From: Lithodes maja
Lineage: Eukaryota > Arthropoda > Malacostraca > Decapoda > Lithodidae
Direction of reading: 5' to 3'
Assembly (NCBI GenBank): GCA_037953745.1
Contig: JBAKBP010012379.1
Location: 1 to 64,000, forward strand
Length of the DNA: 64,000 nucleotides
Shown here: positions 10,290 to 21,294 of the stretch, piece after piece
Layout of the letters: every line of letters starts with the position of its first letter
How positions within the stretch are numbered: position 1 is the stretch's first letter
Made by a program: the position numbers and the translations under genes
The notes under the pieces: generated by a model
The model's input: the letters and a program-made list of their open reading frames with translations, nothing else
The model's database searches: none
What the model was told of the DNA's origin: nothing

Positions 10290-11374
10290 AGATGGAGAGA
10301 GAACAGATAGATAATGTTGTGTCTACCGGAATAGATGGAGAGAGCACCGATAGATAATGTTGTGTCTACCGGAATAGATGGAGAGAGCACAGATAGATAA
10401 TGTTGTGTCTACCGGAATAGATGGAGAGAGCACAGATAGATAATGTTGTGTCTACCGGAATAGAGATGGAGAGATCACAGATAGATAGTGTTGTGTCTAT
10501 CGGAATAGATGGAGAGAGCACCGATAGATAATGTTGTGTCTACCGGAATAGATGGAGAGAGCACCGATAGATAATGTTGTGTCTATCGGAATAGATGGAG
10601 AGAGCACCGATAGATAATGTTGTGTCTACCGGAATAGATGGAGAGAGCACCGATAGATAATGTTGTGTCTATCGGAATAGATGGAGAGAGCACCGATAGA
10701 TAATGTTGTGTTTACCGGAATAGATGGAGAGAGCACCGATAGATAATGTTGTGTCTACCGGAATAGATGGAGAGAGCACCGATAGATAATGTTGTGTCTA
10801 TCGGAATAGATGGAGAGAGCACCGATAGATAATGTTGTGTCTACCGGAATAGATGGAGAGAGCACCGATAGATAATGTTGTGTCTATCGGAATAGATGGA
10901 GAGAGCACCGATAGATAATGTTGTGTTTACCGGAATAGATGGAGAGAGCACCGATAGATAATGTTGTGTCTTCCGGAATAGATGGAGAGAGCACCGATAG
11001 ATAATGTTTGTGTCTATCAGAATAGATGGAGAGAGCACCGATAGATAATGTTGTGTCTACCGGAATAGATGGAGAGAGCACCGATATATAATGTTGTATC
11101 TTCCGGAATAGATGGAGAGAGCACCGATAGATAATGTTTGTGTCTATCGGAATAGATGGAGAGAGCACCGATAGATAATGTTGTGTCTACCGGAATAGAT
11201 GGAGAGAGCAACGATAGATAATGTTGTGTCTACCGGAATAGATGGAGAGAGCACAGATAGATAATGTTGTGTCTACCGGAATAGAGATGGAGAGAGCACA
11301 GATAGATAATGTTGTGTCTATCGGAATAGATGGAGAGAGCACCGATAGATAATGTTTGTGTCTACCGGAATAGA
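10290..11374. repeat. Minisatellite, 43-bp unit, about 25 copies
   Basis: A 43-bp unit (GGAATAGATGGAGAGAGCAC followed by CGATAGATAATGTTGTGTCT and ACC) is repeated with single-base variants such as ACC/ATC and TGTTGTG/TGTTTGTG. The apparent reading frames on the minus strand (repeats of SIGALSIYS) are a by-product of the array. Confidence 0.95.
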
Positions 11375-11401
11375 GCACAAACATACACATTAGGTCCGGG
11401 C

Positions 11402-11782
11402 TTAAGCGGGGTGACCTGTTTTTGTTCTGTCATTTTCTACCTTTCTCTGGCTTGTATCCATTTGGCCCCATTCAGCCTACTGTTTTAAGACGTTTATCCC
11501 CATCCAGGTGTAAATTTTTTACTGGTGAGCGGTAGCGAGCCAGCATATTTTTTATTTTTGTGTGACAGCAGGCTAAATTTGTACATTTTTCGATAGAAAA
11601 ATGTCTCCGGCGAAGCCGAATTTCTTCATATAATGCTGGCTCGCTATCGCTCGCCAGGAAGAAATCGACACCTAGATGGGGATAAACGTCTTAAAATAGT
11701 TGGCTGAATGGGGCCGAATGGATACAAGCCAGAGAAAGAGAGAAAAGGACAGAAATAACAAAAAGCTGGTCACCCCCCTTAA
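11402..11782. mobile_element. Foldback element, family FB3, flanked by TTAA
   Basis: The ends are inverted: TTAAGCGGGGTGACC at the left and GGTCACCCCCCTTAA at the right. Inside, GGCTTGTATCCATTTGGCCC and GGGGCCGAATGGATACAAGC pair, as do GTTTTAAGACGTTTATCCCC and GGGGATAAACGTCTTAAAAT, so nearly the whole element folds back on itself. The centre carries GCGAGCCAGCA and GCTCGCTATCGCTCGCC plus the small hairpin ACATTTTTCGATAGAAAAAT. It has no coding capacity, and the TTAA at both ends suggests a piggyBac-type target. Confidence 0.8.
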
Positions 11783-11989
11783 CCATACTCAAACAGCCAC
11801 AGAGACCGGTTTCTACTCTGCAGCGTAATCTCTCTATATTGCAGTTTTTTGTTTCAATGCCATTAATAGGAAGAATGTTGTTTGTCCCGAAAAAACAAAA
11901 TTGTTAATTAAATAATGGAATGATACTCTGAAGCAAATATAGGGGGTATGTTGTACAGCCAGGATTTCTATTAAACAAAATGTCATGGT

Positions 11990-11995
<6 letters not shown>
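11783..11995. other. Unassigned spacer
   Basis: AT-rich unique-looking DNA; no gene, RNA or repeat recognised. Confidence 0.5.
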
Positions 11996-12043
<48 letters not shown>

Positions 12044-12055
12044 TATATATACAGC

Positions 12056-12117
<62 letters not shown>
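11996..12117. repeat. (AT)n microsatellite
   Basis: Two long AT runs are separated by a short AGATATATATACAGCATATA interruption. Confidence 0.95.
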
Positions 12118-12119
<2 letters not shown>

Positions 12120-12252
12120 GGAAATTAAAAACGAAAGCGAGCAAGAGAGAATGTGTGTTATATGATAGATAAATAGGTATAGAATGATGGATAGATATTT
12201 TTTCTATCTATATAATAATTATACTGTAGGCTACTGTACTTATCTATATATT

Positions 12253-12261
12253 ATCTCTCTC

Positions 12262-12330
<69 letters not shown>
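12253..12330. repeat. (CT)n microsatellite
   Basis: An almost pure TC dinucleotide run of about 78 bp with one early G interruption. Confidence 0.95.
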
Positions 12331-12333
<3 letters not shown>

Positions 12334-12447
12334 GCCTTCTTCTTTTCTATCCTTTCCTTCAACTTTCCTTTTCTATCGGATATGCCATCTCTACTAGAAT
12401 TAAGTCCTGACCACCTCGTTTGGATCGTAAGGTCTGTGTGGCAAGTG

Positions 12448-12502
12448 TATCTATGTAAGTCTATGTAAGTCTATGTAAGTCTATGTAAGTCTAGGTAAGT
12501 CT
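12448..12502. repeat. Short tandem repeat, 10-bp unit (CTATGTAAGT), 5 copies
   Basis: Four exact CTATGTAAGT units and one CTAGGTAAGT variant, followed by TCTCTCTCTC. The DNA from 12503 to 12777 is AT-rich and unassigned. Confidence 0.9.
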
Positions 12503-12768
12503 CTCTCTCTCTTGTTTTTAATTTCTTTTTTGTTCATTCCGACTCTCTCAAACGACTAATAAAAGTCCAGAACAAAATACCTCCGTGTCCGATTTGCCGG
12601 TACGGTTGATGGTGGAGAGTCATTCTTTAATTTCTGGCTCAAAAAATTTCAGGTTCGAAACTTTTAAATTTTTTCGTGTTGCTTTATTCCCGGCACTGGA
12701 GCAAGTTTGGGAGGGCGGTAAAAACTATACGGTATATATATAAAAAAAAAAATATATGTTTAGGGTGT

Positions 12769-12775
<7 letters not shown>

Positions 12776-12834
<59 letters not shown>
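12776..12834. repeat. (GT)n microsatellite at the SINE-A tail
   Basis: A run of about 29 GT units abuts the 3' end of the minus-strand SINE at 12835. A GT run sits in the same place before the second copy at 19104, so the dinucleotide run is probably the SINE's own tail. Confidence 0.9.
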
Positions 12835-12838
<4 letters not shown>

Positions 12839-13312
12839 CAGTTACTTGTTCGTCAAGGGGAATCCACGCAATACGAGCTAAGCTCATTATTATCGCGCCT
12901 CCTTAACTGGGAATGTATTGCGTGAAATGCATGTTAAGTGTTTTATGTACTGTTGGAATGGCTGTGGATGTGTGTGTAGTCTGTATTTAGCCAATTGGCG
13001 ACATCGGAAACGAAGGCTTAGGGTGTATCTGTATGGTACCATTCTCACTATAGACGGTACCGTCTCGCCCGAAGGCTTAGGTAGCCATCAGCTTAGGTGA
13101 ACCATATGATACCCATATCGCCTTGTACCATTTTTGCCAACCCCAGATGGGACGTCACAACGTCGTCCACTTATTCCAGGTACCTATTTACAGCTAGGTG
13201 AAATGAGGCTAACACATGAAAGGAGACAAGCCCAATTTGTCTCCGCCCGGCCGGGGATTGAACCCCCGACCCCTCGTGTGTGAGACGAGAGCTCTACCTA
13301 CTAGGCTACGGG

Positions 13313-13315
<3 letters not shown>
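12835..13315 (-). mobile_element. tRNA-derived SINE-A, full copy
   Basis: Read on the minus strand, the element begins at about 13313 with a tRNA-like head: GCCCGTAGCCTAGTAGGTAG (A box region), an anticodon arm CTCGT-CTCACAC-ACGAG whose loop has CAC (Val-like), and the B box GGTTCAATCCC. A body of about 400 bp follows and a CA/GT dinucleotide tail. A second copy lacking the head lies at 19104-19488. Pol III promoter boxes plus lack of coding content identify a SINE; the tRNA of origin is inferred from the anticodon loop. Confidence 0.82.

Positions 13316-13353
<38 letters not shown>
13314..13353. repeat. (GT)n microsatellite
   Basis: A GT run of about 20 units directly upstream (in element orientation) of the SINE-A head. 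Confidence 0.9.
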
Positions 13354-13356
<3 letters not shown>

Positions 13357-13393
13357 ACAGATTGAATAATGTACAGTAAGTTTCAATGTAAGC

Positions 13394-13729
13394 TTAAGGG
13401 GAGATATCCACTTGAGATATTTTTTTCTTGACTCCTTTCTCCCTCATGTTTAGCCCCATTGCTTTTCTAATTTTAAGACGTTCGCCCCATTATTTTGACG
13501 ATTTTAAGAACTTTCGACCCATTTCTGTCAATTTTAAGACCTTTCGTGCCATGTAGGTGTCGATTTTATCCTGGCGAGCGATAACGAGCCTGTAATATAA
13601 GAGGAACCGGCTTTTAGCCGGGACATTTTTCTACCGAAAAATGTACAAATTTATCTTAAAAGGGGGTCTAGGGGGAGTAATTTTAAGCTTGATGGAAGTC
13701 TAGGGAATCAACTAAAAACCTCCCCTTAA
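13394..13729 (+). mobile_element. Foldback element, family GG, complete, flanked by TTAA
   Basis: Starts TTAAGGGGAGATATCCACTT and ends AAAAACCTCCCCTTAA, so it has inverted termini inside TTAA. It contains TTTAGCCCCATTGC, repeated lines of 'TTTTAAGACCTTTCG' type, the core CCTGGCGAGCGATAACGAGC and two hairpins, one with CCGGCTTTTAGCCGG and one with ACATTTTTCTACCGAAAAAT. Complete relatives lie at 37811-38145 (reverse) and 43038-43373. There is no reading frame for a transposase, so it is non-autonomous. Confidence 0.8.
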
Positions 13730-14015
13730 GTATACCAGATATTTCCTGTTTGAAATTGAATTACAAGATAATACACTTAAATGCTAGAGAACATTTGGTT
13801 ATTGGTGAGTCATACTAACGGGGATAATTAAGTATTGTATATATAATTACGACCAAGCTGTACAATAGGTGCGCAGAACAATACTTTTATTCATACACAA
13901 ATGGATATAAGTTCACACACACTAATGAGGAATAAATAAATACAATGGAACGTACAAAATTCTCAAGATAAATATAGAATCACAGTTTACTTGAGTTAGT
14001 GATAAAAGCGAGCAT

Positions 14016-17000
14016 GCCCTAAACACAATTATCTTTCTAATTTACATCAACGACATAGATGAGGGTCTCACCTGTACAATCTCAAAATTTGCTGACGATA
14101 CAAAAATTGCAAATAGCGTACTCTCAAAAGAACAAGTTGACGATATGCAACACAATCTAGATAAATTGTCATGTTGGGCCCAAATTTGGCAAATGAGTTT
14201 CAATGCGGATAAATGTAAAGTACTACATGTCGGATACCTAAATGAGAAAGCAAACTATTCGATGAATGGCACTCAGCTTAAGAATGTAAACAGAGAAACC
14301 GATCTGGGAGTAACAATATCGAGTAACCTAAAACCGAGTCAACAATGTTCAGAAGTTGTTAAGAAGGCAAACAAAATAATTGGCTTTATAGGCAGGTCAT
14401 TTGAGCATAAATCCAAAGAAGTTATCCTAACCCTTTACAATTCCTTAGTCCGCCCTCTTCTGGAATACTGCGTTCAATCCTGGTGCCCTTATTACCAAAA
14501 AGATATAAACAAGCTAGAACGAGTTCAACGTAGAGTTACCCAACATATTGCTGAACCCACACGGGAAAACAATATCTTAGACCTGGTCTTCACTAACAAC
14601 GACTCTCTAGTACACAGCATTAACATATCGGACACAACATACTCAGATCATAAATTAATTGAGATCAAAACAACCTTAGAAAGTGTACAGACAACCTCAG
14701 AATCGAGAACAAAAACCGGCCCCTTCAGTAAATTTAACTTCAATAACAAAAACATTAGGTGGGAAGAGGTAAATCAAGAAATGGAGGAAATAGACTGGGA
14801 AGATTTAATGGATAACCTGACACCAGCAGAATGTCTAGTCTTAATAACAGAAACCATGACCCAAATCTGTAGCCACCATATACCTGCAAGACAAACAAAA
14901 CGAAGAAGCAAACAAGATCGGGAAAGGAGGAGGCTGTACAGAAGAAGAAAATTACTCACACAAAGACGCACACATCAAAATCTACAGGATAGGCAAAAGG
15001 TCGAAATAGATAGAGAAATTGTGGAAATTGAACAAAGGCTAAGAATATCATACTACAACATATGGAAGAGGAGAGGAAAGCTATTGCAGGTATAAAGGAA
15101 AATTCCAAATACTTCTTTTCATACGCCAAACAAAAGGCTAAAACAACATCAAACATCAGCCCACTGAGCAAAGGGGACGGCTCTTTCACAGGGGACAAAA
15201 AGGAAATGAGCGAACTCTTAAGCAGGCAGTATGAAATGGCATTCAGTGAGCCTGATGAAACAAAAGTCATCAGAGACCAAAATATATTTTTCATGGAAAC
15301 CTCCCCCACGGAAACCCCTCAGATGCTGGATATTGATTTCGGTCCAAAAGACATAGAAGAGGCCATTTCCAACATGCCATCCCACTCGGCACCAGGCCCG
15401 GACTCTTGGAATTCGATCCTAATGAAAAAATGTAAGGAAAACCTCTCAAAACCCCTGGCTATAATGTGGAGAAGGAGTCTAGACACTGGTGACATACCAG
15501 ATAGCTTGAAAAACGCAATAATTGCCCCACTGCATAAAGGAGGGAGTAAGCCCTACCAAAAAACTACCGCCCGGTAGCTCTAACCTCTCACATCATTAAA
15601 GTTTTCGAGCGAGTCCTGCGAAGCAAAATTTCAACATTCATGGAGACAAATGAACTACACAACACCGGTCAACATGGGTTCAGAGCGGGAAGATCATGTC
15701 TCTCACAACTTTTGGAACACTATGACAAAATTCTTAAAGCACTAGAAGAAAAGAAAAACGTGGATGTCATTTACACCGATTTTGCTAAGGCATTTGATAA
15801 ATGTGACCATGGTATAATAGCCCACAAACTGAAAGCAAAAGGTATAACTGGGAAAATCGGACGGTGGATATACAATTTCCTCGTAAACCGAAAACAATCG
15901 GTAGCAGTAAACCAAGTCACTTCTGAGCCTTCGGATGTCAAAAGCTCAGTGCCCCAAGGAACAGTGCTAGCGCCCCTTCTGTTCCTCATACTAATTTGCG
16001 ACATAGATACCAACACCAGACACAGTACGGTGTCGTCCTTTGCTGATGACACAAAATTAAGCAAGATAGTAAACACACAAGAGGACACGGGCCGACTGCA
16101 GGAAGACATGAATGTAGTGTTCCAGTGGACCAGGGAAAACAACATGCAATTCAATGAGGAAAAATTCCAATTAATACGGTACGGAGATAATAATGGTGTT
16201 AAAGAAATTACAAATTACTTAACAGAATCTAACCACATAATAGAACGGAAAGACAGTGTGAAAGACCTTGGGGTATTAATGTCTGAAAATATGGGTTTCA
16301 AAGTACATAACCAGGTCAAAGTGGCGGCTGCGAAACGTCTAACGGGTTGGATTTGGATTCTGCGTACTTTTAAAACATGCGGTGAATTGCCTATGATAAC
16401 GCTCTTCAAATCTCTAGTGCTACCGCGGCTTGAATACTGTAGCGTATTAACATCCCCATACAAAGCAGGTGAAATAAATGACGTAGAGAGTGTACAAAGA
16501 AATTTCACTTCGCATATAAGTTCGATAAAACATCTACACTATTGGGAGCGTTTAAGAGCACTGAATCTGTACTCACTGGAACGTAGAAGAGAACGATACC
16601 TAATAATATACACGTGGAAAATCGCAGAGGGTTTAGTACCAAACCTACATACTCCGATAGTCATGAAATTTAGTGATAGGAGAGGCTGGGAATGCGAAAT
16701 CCCCCGGATGAATAACAGGGGTGCTATGGGCTCTCTGCGAGAGGGCTGGTTATCACACAGAGGCCCACGTCTCTTCAACAAACTCCCACGGCGAGTAAGA
16801 GACATGAGGGACATCTCGTTAGACAACTTCAAGAGAGCCCTAGATGTCGAACTGCAAAAAGTGCCAGACGAGCCCATCCTCGCAAGGGAGCGAGCTGTCG
16901 CTTCAAACAGTCTACTGCACCAAATCACCACCCATAACGAGGGGCGTCGCGCTCCTTGGTGCCACTAGAGGAGCGGCGAACACATCCAAAGGTATCCAAA

Positions 17001-17606
17001 GGTAAGGATACCTAGCCTAAAGAACAAACCATACGAAGAGCGTCTTAGAGAATTAAATCTATTTCCTTTAACCCAGCGCAGATTAAGAGGTGACTTAATT
17101 CAAGTGTTTAAAATCATCAAAGGCATCGACAATATGAACTGTAGTAAGTACTTCACTATCGACCAATCTAATTACACGCGGGAAAACGGTTGCAAAATTA
17201 TTGGTAAATCTTGTAACTCGCACGAATCTAAGAATTTCTTCTTCAATCGAGTTGTCAACTTGTGGAATGGGCTTCCCCGAAACGTTATAGACTACATCAC
17301 CGTTGATTCATTTAAACTCCGCCTAGACAAATATCTCTCATCAAACCCGCGACTGACTGCGTTTGTAAATGAATAACTTTATTTTATCCCCCCCTCAGTT
17401 ACTAACCCATCTGTCCTCTACTAACTTCCTAATCCTGCCACGGACATTAGTTCCAGGGCAGTAATTCCCTTTCCAATGTTCCCTTACCCCCTCTGAACCA
17501 CTGTTTGGACACTTGATCCTCAGTGTTTTGGAGGACAAGCAACCTAGAAGGGTCACTAGATCTGTTGTTGCTTGATATCCTTTGTACTCCTTTGTACTCC
17601 TTTGTA
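14016..17606 (+). pseudogene. LINE-A, 5'-truncated copy interrupted by LINE-B
   Basis: Two parts, 14016-14540 and 17007-17606, match the LINE-A at 45627-47338 plus 54430-54937. The first part encodes the RT palm with KFADDTK and the thumb region down to KLERVQRRVT. The second continues from IPSLKNKPYEERL to the end ...NPRLTAFVNE and stop at 17374. The native junction is ACC-AAAATGATACC; here the LINE-B sequence replaces AAAAT. The 3' UTR ends in tandem TTTGTACTCC units (17571-17606), a short-repeat tail rather than poly(A). The family looks CR1/L2-like within the Jockey superfamily; the clade is an inference from the sequence style. The copy cannot be functional. Confidence 0.85.
14541..17006 (+). 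pseudogene. LINE-B, 5'-truncated non-LTR retrotransposon inserted in LINE-A
   Basis: The element starts inside the C-terminal part of an endonuclease domain (PTRENNILDLVFTN and TTYSDHKLIEI) and runs through an RT with PGPDSWNSILMKKC, QHGFRAGRSCLSQLLEHYD, SVPQGTVLAPLLF and the catalytic SFADDTK near 16036. The reading frame is broken twice: between the LRISYY segment and MEEERKAI at about 15060, and in the A-run at 15554-15561, where one base is missing before the motif RPVALTSHI. The open pieces are 14541-15061, 15062-15560 and about 15560-16968. The 3' end carries tandem ATCCAAAGGT units just before LINE-A resumes at 17007. A 5'-truncated, frameshifted copy, hence dead; clade probably CR1/Jockey-like. 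Confidence 0.85.
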
Positions 17607-17625
17607 ACACCTGCTCTGAATACAT

Positions 17626-18895
17626 AATTAACGTATGCGAAATCTATTTATGCAATTATCTCTTCGTGTGGGTTCTTAAATCAAATCAAACTTCTATTTT
17701 ATATAAAACGAGGTACATAGGCTAGATTTATACACATGGAAATGGTGAATAATGTGTTTTAAGTAATTAGGTTCTAAGACTTGAGTTCAGCGAATCCAGT
17801 CTTTTTTTTATTGTCAAGAAGTCACGTTTCCTCTACTCGTTCGACTATAGTTTTAATCAATTTACATTTGATATGAATAATTAACTAAATAGAAATCACT
17901 AAAATAAAGTGTGCACGATCGGTTGTCTTCGAAATTGAATTTCTATTATTTAAATCCGGTATTATGTTGATGCAGGAATACTCAATCGAAAGTTTAGATG
18001 TTTTAAATAGGGAGATACAACAAGAATTGATTATATGTTTAGTTATCCTGAAGGGTGGTAACACTGTTTATCAAGAACTTGAACTTGACGTGCTGGGCTC
18101 TTGCTACGGCACTCGTCTTTCTTGGGCGTTTGGTTAGGCCTGGACTTCTTAGGGGTGCAACTTGCGGTTTTTCCTCATCTCTCCTTCGCAGGTGCTAGCT
18201 GGTCTCTAACCTCTAGCTGTGCAAGGTTTCGGACCACCTGCAAGTTAAAGGGTAGAGGTGATTCTCTGCTTACGCGACTCTAGTCGATGACCTAGACTCC
18301 TAGAGAGTGATCATCGAGCCTCACTATTACGTTAAGTTGCTAGTATTGGTTAGTATCGGACCTAGCTGGTTGACCAGAGCACCTGGTATATCCAATCTCT
18401 GGACCTGATGTGCTAGTTTAGAACTTGGCAGGTATACCATAATACTTGGTAATATCAGTCTTATGACCTAATCGGCTAGTATCGAACCTAGCTCTCCCAG
18501 TCTCGTACGTAAGACTGGAACAGTCTTTAGACCTGGACGAGCTAGTATCGAACCTAGCGGAATTAATTCGGCCAGAAAGGTTGACATAGTCTGTCCTATT
18601 TCTGCGTACTCTGGTTTCTGTTATCTGTGGGCTAAAAGGGCAAGATCTGATGTTGTTGTTGTCTTGGCAGATTCCGGCAGCATGGCTGATTGGTGTAGGT
18701 ACGCATGAGGGCATGGCATCTGCGTGCATGAAGGACACGCAGGTACTTTCTCCTGGTGCTCTTTATTTCCCTTTGTCACAGTATTTGTGGTGGTCTGTAG
18801 TCTGTACTGCTGCAATTCTTACGGTTGGCATAACAAAAATGTTCGTCTTTATAAATAGCAATGACTCTGTACCACTTTCCAGCACACAATGTATA
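17626..18895. other. Unassigned region with degenerate short repeats
   Basis: No gene was recognised. From about 18290 to 18560 there are loosely repeated blocks containing GCTAGTATCGAACCTAGC (at 18471 and 18540; a variant near 18340), often with GACCTGGA or GACCTAAT before them. The part 18060-18290 is less AT-rich than its surroundings but has no convincing frame. Confidence 0.4.
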
Positions 18896-18898
<3 letters not shown>

Positions 18899-18926
<28 letters not shown>

Positions 18927-18955
18927 TGTGTGTGTGTGGAGGGGGGGGGGGGGGG
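18899..18955. repeat. (GA)n, (GT)n and G-run cluster
   Basis: GA run, short GT run, then an interrupted G-run to 18955, a compound microsatellite. It is followed by unassigned DNA to 19072 and a (GT)n run at 19074-19103 that forms the SINE-A tail. Confidence 0.9.
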
Positions 18956-19070
18956 AGAAAGGAGGGAGGGAAAGGGGGGACCACAAAACTTTACTGCACC
19001 ACCCGAAGTCGACGAGGAAGTTTTAACAATGTACAAAAGTCCGAGGAACATTGATGAAGACGAGGTGGAG

Positions 19071-19595
<525 letters not shown>

Positions 19596-19902
19596 CCCTC
19601 TCTTTCATTCATGCACTCATTAATACACTCAGGGAATCTCACTATTATTAATAAGGATCGGATTGATTTCTCGTCAGTAAACAACTATCTAGATACAATG
19701 TTTTTGGCTAGAAGGTGATCATAATAAAAGTGTTTGCGAGCTATAAATAATTTATAAGGAAACCAAAAGTAATTGATGCCTACATTAAGTTATAGCTTTA
19801 TCTTGGTTCGTGTGCCTGCAGAGGAAATATAAAACAAAACTCTTGTAATGCTGAACAGTTTTTCAAGTATTAACGGATATCTTCAGTGATATACAGTATA
19901 TT

Positions 19903-19905
<3 letters not shown>

Positions 19906-19951
<46 letters not shown>
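19906..19951. repeat. (TC)n microsatellite
   Basis: A pure CT run; the DNA between 19595 and 19905 is AT-rich and unassigned. Confidence 0.95.
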
Positions 19952-19953
<2 letters not shown>

Positions 19954-19987
19954 GAATGACTTATTACAATTGTTTTAGAACGTGTAA

Positions 19988-20192
19988 TTAACCCCTTGAG
20001 GATTATGACGCGTTTTAACTGTCTACTTTTGCTATTATTATATTATTTCATTCAGATTAGGAACGGTATATGGAATAAGAGGTATAATCTAGATCATCTT
20101 TGCCCTTTTTAATAATTCCCACAGCTCCTTCCAAAGCAGTATATCATCGTATAATGAACATCCAAAATGAGTCATGATTCTCAAGGGGTTAA
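19988..20192. mobile_element. Foldback element, family PB (piggyBac-like MITE)
   Basis: Begins TTAACCCCTTGAGGATTATG and ends CATGATTCTCAAGGGGTTAA, an inverted repeat within TTAA. The halves carry TTCATTCAGATTAGGAACGG and related inverted TTCCAAAGCAGTATATCATCG. TTAA targets and CCC(T/C)TT starts are features of piggyBac-type elements. It has no coding capacity. Confidence 0.8.
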
Positions 20193-20772
20193 CATATATA
20201 TTTTGTATTTATCATCTGCCTCCATTAATCCATTAATACATATATAAATAAATAAATAAATAAATAAATAAATATATATTTAAAATAATATACTATATAT
20301 ATATTAGGCGTTTAATCATGACCACATCAACAAATATTTCAAGTCAGTGTAAGGCTAAACACTATATGTATCGCCTTCCCGTTATAACCGAGTCCATTTA
20401 TCAGGTATCAAGCCATTTTGCCCTCGTTCCTTGACATACCCCACCATCCCAAGGTCCTCCCTGTATCTTATATGAGTTTCTTTCTGGTCATACTTCTTTA
20501 TTATTCCTCTTCTTCCTCTTCTTTATTTGTTTTATGCTGTCTAACTTTATCCATTACGCACCAGGCCAGTTTTTCCCGCCCGATGCCCCAAACTTGCTCT
20601 ATTATCTTGTATGATTTGTTGCAGTTTTTTGGGTGAACTGGTTGTGCTAATTTCCCTGATCCCCGGTTGGTGCATCTTGGTCAACCACACGGAATAAAGA
20701 GCGGATTTAACGGCCGCCTTTTCCGCAACTACAAGTCAAGTAAAGATAATATGCCTATGTAAAATAGATAAG
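20193..20772. other. Unassigned spacer with (AAAT)n
   Basis: Contains an AAATAAAT repeat at about 20246-20273. The part 20411-20700 is less AT-rich and not obviously repetitive, but has no frame I can assign; a 72-codon frame at 20418 looks random. Confidence 0.4.
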
Positions 20773-21003
20773 ACTTCCTTCTTCCTCATGTTTAGCCCCA
20801 TTAGTTTTGAGATTTTAAGACGTGTGCCACATTACATTTGGCGATTATAAGACCTTTCAGCCTCTTTCCCTGTCAATTTGAAAACCTTTCGTGTCGACAT
20901 TTTCCTGGCGAGCGATAACTAGCTTGTAATTTAGGAGAAACAAGCTATCGGCCGGGACATTTTTCTACCGAAAAATGTATAAATTTATCTCGAAGGGGGG
21001 TGT
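20773..21003 (+). mobile_element. Foldback element, family GG, partial
   Basis: Shows the GG family body (CTCATGTTTAGCCCCATTAG) and the core CCTGGCGAGCGATAACTAGC with the hairpin ACATTTTTCTACCGAAAAAT, but neither TTAA terminus is intact. The element is followed by (AT)n at 21037-21070. Confidence 0.75.
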
Positions 21004-21031
21004 TGGGGGATATATTACAATTATTTTTCCG

Positions 21032-21072
<41 letters not shown>

Positions 21073-21294
21073 AAACATGATTGATTAAGAACCAATCTAC
21101 TTAAGCTGCGAGTGCCCTCGGTGACTTTGATGAACTGGTAACACAAACGTTTGAAGAGTGCACACCTAATTGTGGTGCTAATGGGAGATAATTAGAGAGA
21201 ACACGCCTCTCATTATTACTATTAGGGAAGGTAGCAGGGGACACGCAGCTAATCACCACACCTCTCTCTCGCAATAGGACTGGTAATGCCTAAT

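Noticed and set aside
8620..11374. Regular repeats that superficially resemble CRISPR arrays
   Set aside because: Units are contiguous without unique spacers, and the DNA is eukaryotic; these are minisatellites.
12918..13100. 60-codon frame MREMHVKC..., conserved at 19188
   Set aside because: Conservation is due to two SINE-A copies; there is no domain or start context.
13235..13313. A nuclear tRNA-Val gene on the minus strand
   Set aside because: The tRNA-like part is continuous with a repeated body and dinucleotide tail present in a second copy, so it is a SINE head.
20418..20636. Possible small membrane protein of 72 codons
   Set aside because: The DNA is low complexity (TCTTCCTCTTC), without homologous motif or splice or promoter evidence.
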